This document shows, in pieces, positions 1 through 7,926 of a DNA stretch of 52,793 bases. Under the pieces are notes generated by a model. It made no database searches, had not been told where the DNA came from, and saw only the letters and a program-made list of their open reading frames with translations. Position 1 is the first letter of the stretch. The number at the start of each line of letters is the position of its first letter. A program made the translations under genes and the position numbers. The stretch comes from Thermoplasmata archaeon (GTDB taxonomy: Archaea > Thermoplasmatota > Thermoplasmata > RBG-16-68-12), in contig DASWDU010000047.1 of assembly GCA_036395115.1 (NCBI GenBank), positions 1 to 52,793 on the forward strand, given 5' to 3'.

Positions 1-2
1 AG

Positions 3-140
3 AAGCTCTTCCGGATGGGGGAGTTCTTCGACAAAGTCATCCTGATCACCCATCTCGCCGAAGTCGCCGACAAGTTCCCGGGCCGGATCCGCGTGACGAT
101 GTCCCCCAGCCAGGAGTCGCGGGTGGAAGTCCTCGCATGA
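3..140 (+). CDS. rad50: Rad50/SMC-like ATPase, C-terminal end (partial)
   Basis: Only the last 45 residues are present; the 5' part lies outside the window. The visible protein reads through a VILITH stretch followed by a helix and an IRVTM...RVEV strand. This matches the end of Rad50, where the equivalent VILVSHDEEL segment is the D-loop/switch histidine region of the ABC ATPase head. Rad50 works with Mre11 in end processing of double-strand breaks. Its usual archaeal partners NurA and HerA are encoded downstream on the same strand from 3048, which supports Rad50 over a general SMC protein. The short length leaves room for doubt. Confidence 0.7.
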   Translation, partial: KLFRMGEFFDKVILITHLAEVADKFPGRIRVTMSPSQESRVEVLA

Positions 141-340
141 GCCCTTTGATCAGGCAGGTGGAGACCGGAAGCACTAGGAGTGGGACAGAGGCTAAAGACA
201 GGTTCACTCGAAGCGGCGTCACAATCCAGGGAGAAGATCCGCGCTCGACCAGAGTCGATTCAATCCCCTGCCTGGCTTGCCTTCATAGGCCACAATCTAC
301 TCTCGCCCCACTCTCAACGCACGGGTGTGCCATGAGGATG

Positions 341-1438
341 TCAAAGATGCGCGCCGCGTAGCTCAGCGAGGGCCACCAGGACAACGACAACCGAAACTGC
401 GGCCATGATGGAAAACGGAGTGAGACTGAGACTGTCGTAAGTGGCGACCCCTGCAACTAGGAAGAACGCGTAACCAACGAGCACTAACGCCGACAGGCGT
501 TTTCGCCTGATTTCTTCTTCAACGCCTCGGGGACTGGCCACGTGAGAGCTACCGATGTCCTTTCCATTCTCCCGTGAGAAGAGAACGAAGCCTGCTTGAA
601 TAAGCTGGGCACAGCTGATCGCCACGAACCAGCTGAGGAAGAGCGTCGTCTTCACTGCACTGGTGAGGTCCGGGCCACGCCCTGCCTGGGGAGCGACGAG
701 CACCCAACCCACGAAGGCAATCCCGAGAACGACGCTGACCACCAAGAGTCTCTTGACCAGCACGGCAGTTTCGCTCCACACCTGCTCTTCGACAAACGGA
801 TGACCTTTTTCGCCCCCGGCATAATCGGCTTGCGTTGACGGTATTTGAAGCGTGGGGGAAGGACCGCGTTGGACGGAGAACGCGAGCCAGCGACCACGAA
901 GGGATCTCCTGGCCCCGACTTGGACCCACAGCGTGATCTTGCGCGTGCGTTCGAGCGCGAACGTGCCGAGTATCAACCCTCCTATCTGCCCCCACATCAA
1001 CCAAAATAACTCCTCTTCCGACGTCAAGGCGTATCCTTCAGCAGCGAATCGGACTGCAATCCCAGTGCCGAGGACCATTATTACCAGCCGCACGCCCATG
1101 CTCGGTTTCAGTTGAAAGACTCCGGCGGAGCGACACCGGACTTCGATCTGTGCGGCGTTAAAGTAGGCGAAAAGACCGGCGCCAAGCACCGAGGTCGACA
1201 GAACGGACACCGAGCCAACGAAACCGAACGTCCAATGTGAGAGCCGTACGACAATGAGAATCCAGAAGCCGAGAGAGACCAGACCCGCTCCCAGAACACC
1301 CCCGGCGAACTCAGACAAGGCCCGGCGCTCTCGGACGGGCGGACGTTCAAGAGTTGGCCCGGCTCCCTTCGTGGTATCTCTTCGGTGCCGGTGCTCGACC
1401 TGGCCTATCATTGATTGGACTTCCATACCTGTTCGCAT
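341..1438 (-). CDS. Multi-pass membrane protein of the RHS cassette, large paralogue
   Basis: The predicted protein is about 365 residues with roughly eight hydrophobic segments and no recognised enzyme motif. Its C-terminal half (about residues 225-360) resembles the whole of the 156-residue membrane protein encoded at 2040-2510. Both have a FVxWVL segment, a long LFL helix, and then K/R-LSAL followed by a hydrophobic stretch. It is the last gene of a minus-strand cassette, just after the RHS-core gene that ends at 1468. Several in-frame ATGs lie between 1489 and 1411; 1438 was chosen because it avoids overlap with the RHS gene. An immunity or transport role is possible but is inferred only from position. 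Confidence 0.6.
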   Translation of the reverse strand: MRTGMEVQSMIGQVEHRHRRDTTKGAGPTLERPPVRERRALSEFAGGVLGAGLVSLGFWILIVVRLSHWTFGFVGSVSVLSTSVLGAGLFAYFNAAQIEVRCRSAGVFQLKPSMGVRLVIMVLGTGIAVRFAAEGYALTSEEELFWLMWGQIGGLILGTFALERTRKITLWVQVGARRSLRGRWLAFSVQRGPSPTLQIPSTQADYAGGEKGHPFVEEQVWSETAVLVKRLLVVSVVLGIAFVGWVLVAPQAGRGPDLTSAVKTTLFLSWFVAISCAQLIQAGFVLFSRENGKDIGSSHVASPRGVEEEIRRKRLSALVLVGYAFFLVAGVATYDSLSLTPFSIMAAVSVVVVLVALAELRGAHL

Positions 1439-1467
1439 TCCCGCGCCATGATTCCTCGGTGAGCATC

Positions 1468-2043
1468 CTAGCGAACGCGTGTGGAGCACAGCTTGATGTC
1501 AATCGCGAGTTCCGCAAGCAAACACAATCCGCAACCTGCCAAAAGACGCTTGTCTTTGGTGGAAACAGCCCCCGCGCATGCCGCCGTGCACAAGTTGCAG
1601 AGTCCCGGGGGAGTCCTCTCAAGGCATAGAAGGGTCAAGCCGAGGAAGAGTTCTGAAGCTGCTGGAACAGCGATGCCCAGTACAAATAGCAGGCACGCAC
1701 AGTTCTGGCCAAATTTGCTCCTGACGCAGTCCCAGTTCGTCGTGTAGATTGGGGAGTACCAAACCGGATCGAAACCCACTCCGCCGCTCACGTAGCTGTC
1801 GCTCCCTCCCCCGTCGAAGAGGCGACTCGGCAGCCGTCCGCTCGGGTCGATCCGATTGGCCGGGTTGTTGCCGACGTACGCGTAGCGGTTGTAGCCGCCG
1901 CAGAGCCCTGCCGAATCGGACGACGTGAACCGACCCGCCGAAGGATCGTAGTACCGGGTGCGGTAGTACATCAGGGCGGCTTCGTTTTCCCGCGACGTGA
2001 AGCCGTACGTGTTCGAGGCGCCGCATCCGCTTGACGACTTCAT
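1468..2043 (-). CDS. Short RHS-repeat core protein with Cys-rich C-terminal tip
   Basis: The first about 70 residues are a recognisable RHS-associated core. They contain YGFTSRE, then MYYRTRYYDPSAGRF, then NRYAYVGNNPANRIDPSG. The core is followed by about 120 residues with about ten cysteines and two or three hydrophobic stretches. In typical RHS polymorphic toxins the sequence after DPxG is the variable toxin tip, and the full proteins exceed 1000 residues. Here only the core end and the tip remain. The ATG at 2043 overlaps the stop of the upstream membrane gene as ATGA, which suggests a translationally coupled gene rather than random debris. The toxin role is inference. It could also be a decaying remnant. 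Confidence 0.75.
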   Translation of the reverse strand: MKSSSGCGASNTYGFTSRENEAALMYYRTRYYDPSAGRFTSSDSAGLCGGYNRYAYVGNNPANRIDPSGRLPSRLFDGGGSDSYVSGGVGFDPVWYSPIYTTNWDCVRSKFGQNCACLLFVLGIAVPAASELFLGLTLLCLERTPPGLCNLCTAACAGAVSTKDKRLLAGCGLCLLAELAIDIKLCSTRVR

Positions 2044-2510
2044 GTCCCCTCCTGCTGGTCGCGCAATCGCTGTCGTCGTGTAAGCCTGAGGCCCAGAATC
2101 ACGAATGAAAGTACGATACTGGCATTTGCAATCCACACTAACCCAACACTAAGGTGGAGGACATTCATTGTGGACACATACATGCCGGTCAAGAGGCCGT
2201 ACATAAGCAAAGTCAGCGCCGAGAGCTTTTCGCGGTAAGACTTCTCCGCCCGAGACTCTGGCCCGACAGCCTCAATCCCGTAACTACTCTCGGTTGTGCC
2301 GAATATCTTGTCCAAAACGCCCCACGAAATAAGACCCGCGAGGTTCGTCAAGGCAAATTCAATCAAGAACAGGATCGGACCGATTCCGGACCAGATGTTA
2401 GAGGGTTCTACCGACCCGGGGATGTAGAGGACCCAAGCGACGAACGGGATCCACAACAGGATAATTGCCAAAAGGAGCTGCTCAACGAGCGACCTCCCTC
2501 GTTTCTTCAT
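2040..2510 (-). CDS. Four-helix membrane protein of the RHS cassette, small paralogue
   Basis: This is a 156-residue protein with four predicted transmembrane helices (about residues 10-30, 44-65, 97-117 and 122-142) and a basic C-terminus. It aligns with the C-terminal half of the membrane protein at 341-1438, so the two are paralogues that bracket the RHS-core gene. Its start codon directly follows the stop codon of the upstream winged-helix gene (2511), and its own stop overlaps the RHS start as ATGA. The three genes are therefore very likely one operon. No family was recognised. A membrane immunity protein is one reading of the context. Confidence 0.65.
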   Translation of the reverse strand: MKKRGRSLVEQLLLAIILLWIPFVAWVLYIPGSVEPSNIWSGIGPILFLIEFALTNLAGLISWGVLDKIFGTTESSYGIEAVGPESRAEKSYREKLSALTLLMYGLLTGMYVSTMNVLHLSVGLVWIANASIVLSFVILGLRLTRRQRLRDQQEGT

Positions 2511-2714
2511 CTACGAACCCTCATTCGTTCCTCTGGGAATTCCGGTCATATCGCCCCACCTCGCGGTTCGCAATCGTTTGCCCTGAAGGCCGAGGTGCTT
2601 CTCGAGCCCGTACGGCGTCGCGGGCTTCCCGTCTTTCCAAGTGTAGTGGAGCTTCCTCAGCACTTCGGCGATGATCTCAACCTTTAATCGGCGGCGGTCG
2701 GAGGATTCCCCCAT
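2511..2714 (-). CDS. Small winged-helix-like protein, possible cassette regulator
   Basis: The protein has 67 residues. It begins with a helix (KVEIIAEVLRKL) and has a second helix pattern (TPYGLEKHLGL) like the start of archaeal winged-helix regulators that read 'EIIAEIL...'. It seems shorter than a full winged-helix domain and ends in a Gly/Thr-rich tail. The start ATG at 2714 has a GGAGGT ribosome-binding site (2726-2721 on the minus strand) with seven bases of spacing. It is the first gene of the operon that continues into the membrane protein, with no gap. DNA binding is a guess from the helix pattern. Confidence 0.5.
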   Translation of the reverse strand: MGESSDRRRLKVEIIAEVLRKLHYTWKDGKPATPYGLEKHLGLQGKRLRTARWGDMTGIPRGTNEGS

Positions 2715-3047
2715 ATTCCAACCTCCGAAATATATCTAGAATGGTCATACTTAGGCCTTCCTCTCGCTTGTTCGATTCATTCCTTTCCGCGGAATCGTAG
2801 ATGCGCCATCTGGAGTTCAGGACTAGCAAGGATCATGATACCGCTCCCATCGCGCCATCTGGCCCATTCTTCCCGCGAGAACAGCCCAACCTGCACACCA
2901 TGGCGGTGTGTGCGCGTTCACCCTCCTGCTAGGCAGGCTAAAATACCGCATGCGACCCCATACCATATGGAGGTCGCGGTGCTTGCGGCAGGATGGCGGG
3001 GCCCCATGCGGCTTCATGAGCCGCCATGGCACCGGGGCAATGCTCGT
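2715..3047. other. Intergenic region between the RHS cassette and nurA
   Basis: These 333 bases hold no convincing gene. The left end carries the ribosome-binding site of the minus-strand cassette and an AT-rich block (2728-2740) that may belong to its promoter. The right part has an AT-rich stretch near 2937-2946 that could be a TATA box for nurA, although this would leave a leader of about 80 bases. Base composition rises back to the chromosomal GC level across this region, which fits the edge of an inserted cassette. No direct or inverted repeat marking an attachment site was found. Confidence 0.4.
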
Positions 3048-4079
3048 ATGAGCTACGTGGACGACATGCGCCGGGAGCTCGAACTACTCGTGAAGCACCA
3101 CCGGGACGTGCCGCTCCCGCCGGAGGAAGGGCCAGGCTTCCAGGTTTTCCGCCCGGCCGACACAGCCCGCGACATGATCGCCGTCGACGGCTCGTACTCG
3201 TTCCTCCTGAATCTCTCGAGCTGGTGGCTCGCCCTCATCTCCGTCGGCCTGTTGCGGTACGCCTTCGACGGACGGGCGTTCCGACGGACCGACTGGCGGC
3301 TCGTGCAGCGGATGGTCGGCGTCTCGACCTTCGAGGATTTCGTCGCGAAGCAGGACGACTTGCATCGCTCGCTCTTCGAATTCACGAAGGAACGGCGGGA
3401 GGAGCAGCCCCGGGACATGGTGAACGAATACCGACGGCTCATCGAAGGGCAGACGGCGATCACGTTCGCGGACGACGTGGAAGGGTGCATCGTCGCCGTG
3501 GACGGCACATTGTCGGAGTTCCCGAAGCAGTTCACCTTCATGGAGCGTCTCGTGGCCCTGTGCGAAAAGCGTGGCCACGTGCTCGTCGGAATCTCGAAGG
3601 ACAGCCAGCTCCATTCCTTCGGACACGTCCTGACGGATGAGGACCTCATGGCCCGATGCCAGGACCGCCTCCCGCCGGGCGCCCTCGCATACGCCCGCGC
3701 ACCGAAAGCCTCCGAGGCCGCGAAGGAGGGCCTCCTCTACGGCGACATCTATTACGCCAGGCTCCATCCCCAGGCGAGGAAGTGGTTCCGCGTGGACGTC
3801 GGCACGTTCCGCGACGATCCGAACTTCGTGTTCGGGCATCTGGCCCCGTACGCCCGGAGCCTCCTGTCCGTCGGGTACCCGCTCCCGCTCATCGAGGCGC
3901 ATCGGATGGCCGTGACCGTGCGGCAGCTCAAGCCCCTGTACGAAGAGGCCGTCCTCAAGGCAGCCTTGCGGATGGGGCTCGACGCCCGCACGGTGCTCGA
4001 CGGCCTCACAGAGGTGGAGGGCCGCCGGCGGAGCGCGTTCCACGAATACCTCGACAAGGTTGCGAGGGACCTGCGATGA
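3048..4079 (+). CDS. nurA: NurA 5'-3' nuclease
   Basis: This 343-residue protein shows the two NurA signatures: AVDGSYS near residues 45-51, whose Asp binds the catalytic metal, and VAVDGTLSEF near residues 150-159. NurA is the nuclease that, with the HerA translocase, resects DNA ends for homologous recombination in archaea. Its stop overlaps the start of herA by ATGA at 4076-4079, so the two are translationally coupled. The reading frame extends upstream to 2835, but that extension (Pro/His/Cys-rich) looks non-coding. The ATG at 3048 gives a normal NurA N-terminus. Confidence 0.9.
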   Translation: MSYVDDMRRELELLVKHHRDVPLPPEEGPGFQVFRPADTARDMIAVDGSYSFLLNLSSWWLALISVGLLRYAFDGRAFRRTDWRLVQRMVGVSTFEDFVAKQDDLHRSLFEFTKERREEQPRDMVNEYRRLIEGQTAITFADDVEGCIVAVDGTLSEFPKQFTFMERLVALCEKRGHVLVGISKDSQLHSFGHVLTDEDLMARCQDRLPPGALAYARAPKASEAAKEGLLYGDIYYARLHPQARKWFRVDVGTFRDDPNFVFGHLAPYARSLLSVGYPLPLIEAHRMAVTVRQLKPLYEEAVLKAALRMGLDARTVLDGLTEVEGRRRSAFHEYLDKVARDLR

Positions 4080-5632
4080 AGATCGGGGAGATCGTCGCCG
4101 CGTCCGTGATCGACGGGCTGATCGCGAAGCTCGAGCTGCACAACCCGGAGGAGCTGCGGATCGCCTATCCCGTGATCGTCGAGGGCGCGCGGTACGACTT
4201 CTACTGCCTCGTCGAGGACGTGATCAACGAGCCGAGCGACATCGCGGACCAGCTCGCCGGCTCCGCGATCGGCGACGTCGTCGTGCCGCGGCCGGAGACC
4301 CACGAAGGGTACGGCGGCCCGATCTTCTACAGCAAGGCGAAGCTCCGGATGATCCAGCTCATCGAGCGGGAGACGAAGAAACTGAGCGAGCCGCAGACGA
4401 TCCCGCCGTACTTCTCGGCGTGCCGCCACGCCGCCCGCGAGGACGTCGAGCGGATCTACGAGTTCTCCGAGACGTCCTCGACGCTCGGAACGATCACGGG
4501 CGTCGAGCCCTTCTACGTGCAGATGGACATGGCGAAGCTCGTCGAGAAGCCCTTCGCGATCTTCGGCCGCACGGGCACGGGCAAGTCGATCCTCAACAAG
4601 CTCGTGTGCCTCGGCATCCTCGGGAAGACGCCGGCGTCCGTGCTCATCTTCGACATGCACTCGGAGTACGGCATGTTCAGCGCGACGGACAACACGGAAG
4701 GCCTGAAGTTCTTCTTCCCGGGGAAGGTCGAGATCTTCTCCCTCGACCCGAAGAACAAGGAGGCGAAGCCGTTCGTCCTCGATCCGCGGGAGATCACGCC
4801 GGAAGACCTGATCGTCGCGTTGCAGGACTTCACGCCGGCCATGGTCGACACGCTGTACGAGATCAACAAGACGCGCGGCGGCGCGGACCTGATCTCCGCG
4901 ATCCGCGAGGCGACGATGGAGATGCTCGGCCAGGAGCGGACGCACGAGATGTCCCTCCAGGGGCTCAAGCGCCGCATCGGACGGCTCGACCGCCTGCCGT
5001 TCCTCCGCGACACGAAGGAGGGCCAGCGCGACGCGTTCCACCACATCCTCGCCGCCATCCGCGATGGCAAGAGCGTCGTCCTCGACTTCGGGGACTACGG
5101 GACGGAGCAGATGGTCTACCTGTTCGTCGCGAACGTCCTGTCGCGCCGGCTGTTCGACCTGTACACGGAGCGCAACGAGGAATACCCGCGTCTCGTCCTG
5201 TTCCTAGAAGAGGCGCACAAGTTCCTCGATCCGAACATCGCGCCGTTCGCGCCGACGTTCAGCCGGCTCGCGCGGGAGACGCGGAAGTTCAACCTCATCC
5301 TCGCCCTCGTGGACCAGAGGCCGGTGCGCATCTCCGACGAGGTCCGGAGTCAGCTCGCGAACCGCCTCGTCATGTCGCTCAAGGAGCCGTCCGACGTCGA
5401 GGCGGCCCTCGCCGGCGTGCCGGACAAGAAGATGTGGGAGAACATCATCGCGAAGCTGCCGTTGCGGACCGTCGCGGTGATCGGGGACGCGATCCGCATC
5501 CCGACCGTGATCGACGTGCTGCCGTACGACGACCTCAGCGTGCGGGAGCATCTCCTGGGGCCCAGCGTCATCGACGCCGGCAAGCTACGGAAGATCGCGA
5601 AGCGCGCCGACGACGTCTTCGGCCGCGGGTAG
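4076..5632 (+). CDS. herA: HerA-type DNA translocase/helicase
   Basis: The 518-residue protein has an N-terminal HAS-barrel-like region (about 1-110) followed by a RecA/FtsK-type motor domain. Visible motifs are Walker A GRTGTGKS (about 164-171), a strand with FDMHSEYG (about 192-199) typical of HerA, and Walker B LVLFLEEAHKF (about 372-383) with the catalytic Glu pair. HerA forms a hexameric pump that drives DNA into NurA. The gene starts inside the nurA stop codon (ATGA). A T-rich run just after the gene (5661-5666) may serve as its terminator and also lies in the next gene's TATA box. Confidence 0.93.
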   Translation: MKIGEIVAASVIDGLIAKLELHNPEELRIAYPVIVEGARYDFYCLVEDVINEPSDIADQLAGSAIGDVVVPRPETHEGYGGPIFYSKAKLRMIQLIERETKKLSEPQTIPPYFSACRHAAREDVERIYEFSETSSTLGTITGVEPFYVQMDMAKLVEKPFAIFGRTGTGKSILNKLVCLGILGKTPASVLIFDMHSEYGMFSATDNTEGLKFFFPGKVEIFSLDPKNKEAKPFVLDPREITPEDLIVALQDFTPAMVDTLYEINKTRGGADLISAIREATMEMLGQERTHEMSLQGLKRRIGRLDRLPFLRDTKEGQRDAFHHILAAIRDGKSVVLDFGDYGTEQMVYLFVANVLSRRLFDLYTERNEEYPRLVLFLEEAHKFLDPNIAPFAPTFSRLARETRKFNLILALVDQRPVRISDEVRSQLANRLVMSLKEPSDVEAALAGVPDKKMWENIIAKLPLRTVAVIGDAIRIPTVIDVLPYDDLSVREHLLGPSVIDAGKLRKIAKRADDVFGRG

Positions 5633-5661
5633 ACATCGGCCGAGAGAACGCCCGCGGTGTC

Positions 5662-5669
5662 TTTTTATA
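5662..5669 (+). promoter_or_regulatory. TATA box, leaderless promoter of the membrane protein at 5692
   Basis: The run TTTTTATA is centred 26 bases before the GTG at 5692. This is the spacing expected when transcription starts at the start codon. The spacing decides the GTG start, as no ribosome-binding site is present. Confidence 0.6.
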
Positions 5670-5691
5670 GGGCGATCCGAATCGTTTCGAC

Positions 5692-6309
5692 GTGGCTGCC
5701 TTCGACGTGCCTCTCGTCTCCGGCGAAGCCGCTGTGATCATCGGCATCATCCTCGTGATCGTCGGCCTCGCGCTCGCGTTCTGGGGCCATGGGATCTGGT
5801 CGAGCGTCATGTCCCTGATCGGCGCCCTGTTAGGGAGCGCCGTGGGATTCCTATTCGGGACGGGGTTCGGCGTGGTCGCCGCGCTGCTCCTCGCGCTCGT
5901 CGGCGCGATCATCGGGTCGATCTTATTCACGAAGCTCGTGAAGGTGGCGCTCGCCTTCGTCGTCGGACTCCTCGCGGGCGCGGCGGTGTACGCACTCCTC
6001 CGTGGCCAGGCCACATTCACCCCAGGCCAAATGGACCCGCCGCTCATCGCCGCCCTGCTCGTCCTGGTCGTCGTGTTCGGGATCTCGTATTACTTCATCG
6101 ACGACTTGATCGGCATCATCACGGCGGCACTCGGAGGGCTGCTCCTCGCGGGCGGCCTATACTTCCTCCAGGGCCCCGGAAGCGGTACGACGTCGGCCCT
6201 CGCCGGGCTCGGGGTGTTCGTCCTCGGGGCGGCCACGCAGACGGCGACGATCCGTCGCCGGAAGCGCGCGCGGGCGGCGGCCACGGCTTCCCCGCCTCCT
6301 CCTCCGTGA
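5692..6309 (+). CDS. Multi-pass membrane protein (DUF4203/TMEM198-like)
   Basis: This 205-residue protein has about seven Gly/Ala/Leu-rich membrane helices, many with GxxxG spacing, and a short basic, Pro-rich C-terminal tail (RRRKRAR then PPPPP). The repeated helices with small residues resemble the DUF4203/TMEM198 fold, whose function is unknown in archaea. The GTG start is supported by the TATA box at 5662-5669. It is convergent with the winged-helix gene that ends at 6323. The family assignment rests on the helix pattern only. Confidence 0.6.
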   Translation: MAAFDVPLVSGEAAVIIGIILVIVGLALAFWGHGIWSSVMSLIGALLGSAVGFLFGTGFGVVAALLLALVGAIIGSILFTKLVKVALAFVVGLLAGAAVYALLRGQATFTPGQMDPPLIAALLVLVVVFGISYYFIDDLIGIITAALGGLLLAGGLYFLQGPGSGTTSALAGLGVFVLGAATQTATIRRRKRARAAATASPPPPP

Positions 6310-6322
6310 GCCGTCCGACGAC

Positions 6323-6601
6323 TCAGGTCCCCGGCATTCGCCCTTGGACGACCTCGGAAATCCACTGCACGATCTTGCGGTAGGCGTCCTGCCCTTTTTC
6401 TGTTAGGCCGACGCGGACGTGGCCGTCGGCGGAGTCCTCGAGATACACGAGCTCCCGATCCTGCATCCAACCCAGGTACCGAGAGAAGATGTCGTAGTTG
6501 ACGTTCGAGGCGACTTGCAAGTGCGTGCGGAGCATCGGACCGTTCGACCCCCACAGCCGATCGAGGATTCGAGCGACGACGTAGAGGTCGGGGCGGTCCA
6601 T
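6323..6601 (-). CDS. Winged-helix DNA-binding protein
   Basis: This is a 92-residue single-domain protein with the order helix (ARILDRLW), helix (LRTHLQVASNV), recognition helix (DIFSRYLGWMQDRELV), wing (VYLEDS...RVGLT) and a final helix (EKGQDAYRKIVQWI). The LTEKGQ motif is the usual end of archaeal MarR/ArnR-type winged helices. It lies 12 bases downstream of the membrane protein gene at 6614-7777, and a purine-rich GGTGAGG before the ATG at 6601 favours this start over the ATG at 6610. It may regulate its own operon. The target is unknown. Confidence 0.7.
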   Translation of the reverse strand: MDRPDLYVVARILDRLWGSNGPMLRTHLQVASNVNYDIFSRYLGWMQDRELVYLEDSADGHVRVGLTEKGQDAYRKIVQWISEVVQGRMPGT

Positions 6602-6613
6602 GGCCGGCATCCC

Positions 6614-7777
6614 TCACCCCGAAAGGATCCGCCACAGCTCCGCTTCAATCGTCTCGCGGCGCTTCTCCCAATCCCGTCGGTCTCGCTCGTCCTGCCCCCG
6701 AACCTCGCGGATCCATGAACGCACGAACCATAGACCGCCGAGGCCGAGGAGGGCACCGAAGCCCCCGAGGAACGCCCGCCACTCCAGGGGTAGCGGCGTA
6801 ACGATCGCCAACATGGAAAGCATCACCGCGCCGTACGCGAAGACGAACATCGCGAGGCCCGCGACGGGATCGTGCCAGAACCGACGGCGCCGACGAATCT
6901 CCCTCCAGTACGGCGAACGAAGAGCCGCCCGGAGGAGAAGTTCGAGGCCGCCTCGCGGCTCTCCCGACGGGGGGGCGCTAATCGCCTCCGCGGCCCAAAG
7001 GGCCCGGTAGAACGACGCATCTTGCTCGAGCTCCGCCGCGCGCCCCGAGGTCCCCTCGTGCACGAGCCACAAACCGAGCGCCGCGCCTGCACCGGATACC
7101 GCGGTGGCGATGATCGCGGCGGACGCCATCGCATCTGACGACAGGGGCACGTAGAGCGCGAAAGTCACGAACAGGATCGCCCAGAGGACGACGGCGGCGA
7201 GGAGCACGAGCCCGATTGCGTTCTGACCGGCCTCCCTCTCGTACTCGAGCGCCTCCGAGGAGAGGCGCTGGGCCTCGCTGAGTCCTTCGATGAGGAGCGA
7301 TCGCACGTCCGCCGGAGGGAGCATTCCCAAGGGGGGTAGGGCCGAGAGGAGCGGCGCCACTCGGGATCGAGCGAACCGGCGCGCCCGGAAGTGAATGAGC
7401 AGCGCGACGACGATCGAGGCGATCGCGACGTAGCCGATCAGCGCGAGGATGAGGACCAGAGCCCATCCCTTGGTCGTCGCGTCCACTTCGTACCGAATTT
7501 CCGAGCCCCCCTCCCAGGTTTCGCGGATGTGGAGCTTGAGGGCGGCGAGGGAATCGAATTTCACGCGGAGGACGTCCTTCGCAAATTCGACCGGATAGCC
7601 GGTGGCACGAATCCGATATGCGAGGTCTCGCCGCACCGCATGCGGGGGTGCGGGGACCGTGGCGAGGAGCGGTTTCCGAAGGAACAAGACGACGAGCACC
7701 CCGAGGAAGAGGATCGGGCCGCCAAAGATCAGGAAAAAGACCGGATCGATCAATGCCGTGGCATCCTTCGAGACCAT
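6614..7777 (-). CDS. Large membrane protein of unknown function
   Basis: The protein has about 387 residues. An N-terminal helix (about 10-32) is followed by a soluble stretch, a second helix (about 107-130), a helical cytoplasmic segment rich in Arg/Glu, two helices near 190-240, and two more near 310-355. It ends in a charged helix (RDRRDWEKRRETIEAELW). No enzyme motif was seen. The frame remains open to a GTG at 7810, but the ATG at 7777 places the palindrome at 7800-7818 upstream of the start. It is followed by the winged-helix gene on the same strand. Confidence 0.6.
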   Translation of the reverse strand: MVSKDATALIDPVFFLIFGGPILFLGVLVVLFLRKPLLATVPAPPHAVRRDLAYRIRATGYPVEFAKDVLRVKFDSLAALKLHIRETWEGGSEIRYEVDATTKGWALVLILALIGYVAIASIVVALLIHFRARRFARSRVAPLLSALPPLGMLPPADVRSLLIEGLSEAQRLSSEALEYEREAGQNAIGLVLLAAVVLWAILFVTFALYVPLSSDAMASAAIIATAVSGAGAALGLWLVHEGTSGRAAELEQDASFYRALWAAEAISAPPSGEPRGGLELLLRAALRSPYWREIRRRRRFWHDPVAGLAMFVFAYGAVMLSMLAIVTPLPLEWRAFLGGFGALLGLGGLWFVRSWIREVRGQDERDRRDWEKRRETIEAELWRILSG

Positions 7778-7799
7778 CGTCCCCGGGCGGCTTGAGAGT

Positions 7800-7818
7800 A
7801 ACTCCGCCACGCGGAGTT
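7800..7818. promoter_or_regulatory. Palindrome in the divergent promoter region
   Basis: A perfect inverted repeat AACTCCGC-CAC-GCGGAGTT lies 23-41 bases upstream of the ATG at 7777. It is in the spacer before the divergent gene whose TATA box is at 7857-7864. Its position suits an operator for the minus-strand gene, possibly for the winged-helix protein at 6323-6601. This is inference. Confidence 0.4.
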
Positions 7819-7856
7819 CCCCGTAGCACTTTCACCCACCTCCCCGCCGCCCCGGA

Positions 7857-7864
7857 CTTTATAT
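7857..7864 (+). promoter_or_regulatory. TATA box upstream of the RecA-fold gene
   Basis: CTTTATAT is a good archaeal TATA box. The expected transcription start is near 7887. A GGGGAGG ribosome-binding-like run follows at 7886-7892, but the first normal in-frame start is the GTG at 7927. An ATC codon at 7900 has ideal spacing to that run, so the true start is uncertain. Confidence 0.45.
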
Positions 7865-7926
7865 CGCCATCCCCATCGAATCCCCGGGGAGGATTCGCGA
7901 TCGCGCTCGCCGCACAGACCATCGTC

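Noticed and set aside
4060-5670. Long open frame of about 536 codons in another frame of herA
   Set aside because: It is Arg/Gly/Pro/His-rich, has no domain, and overlaps the well-supported HerA gene for its whole length. It is a product of high GC at third positions.
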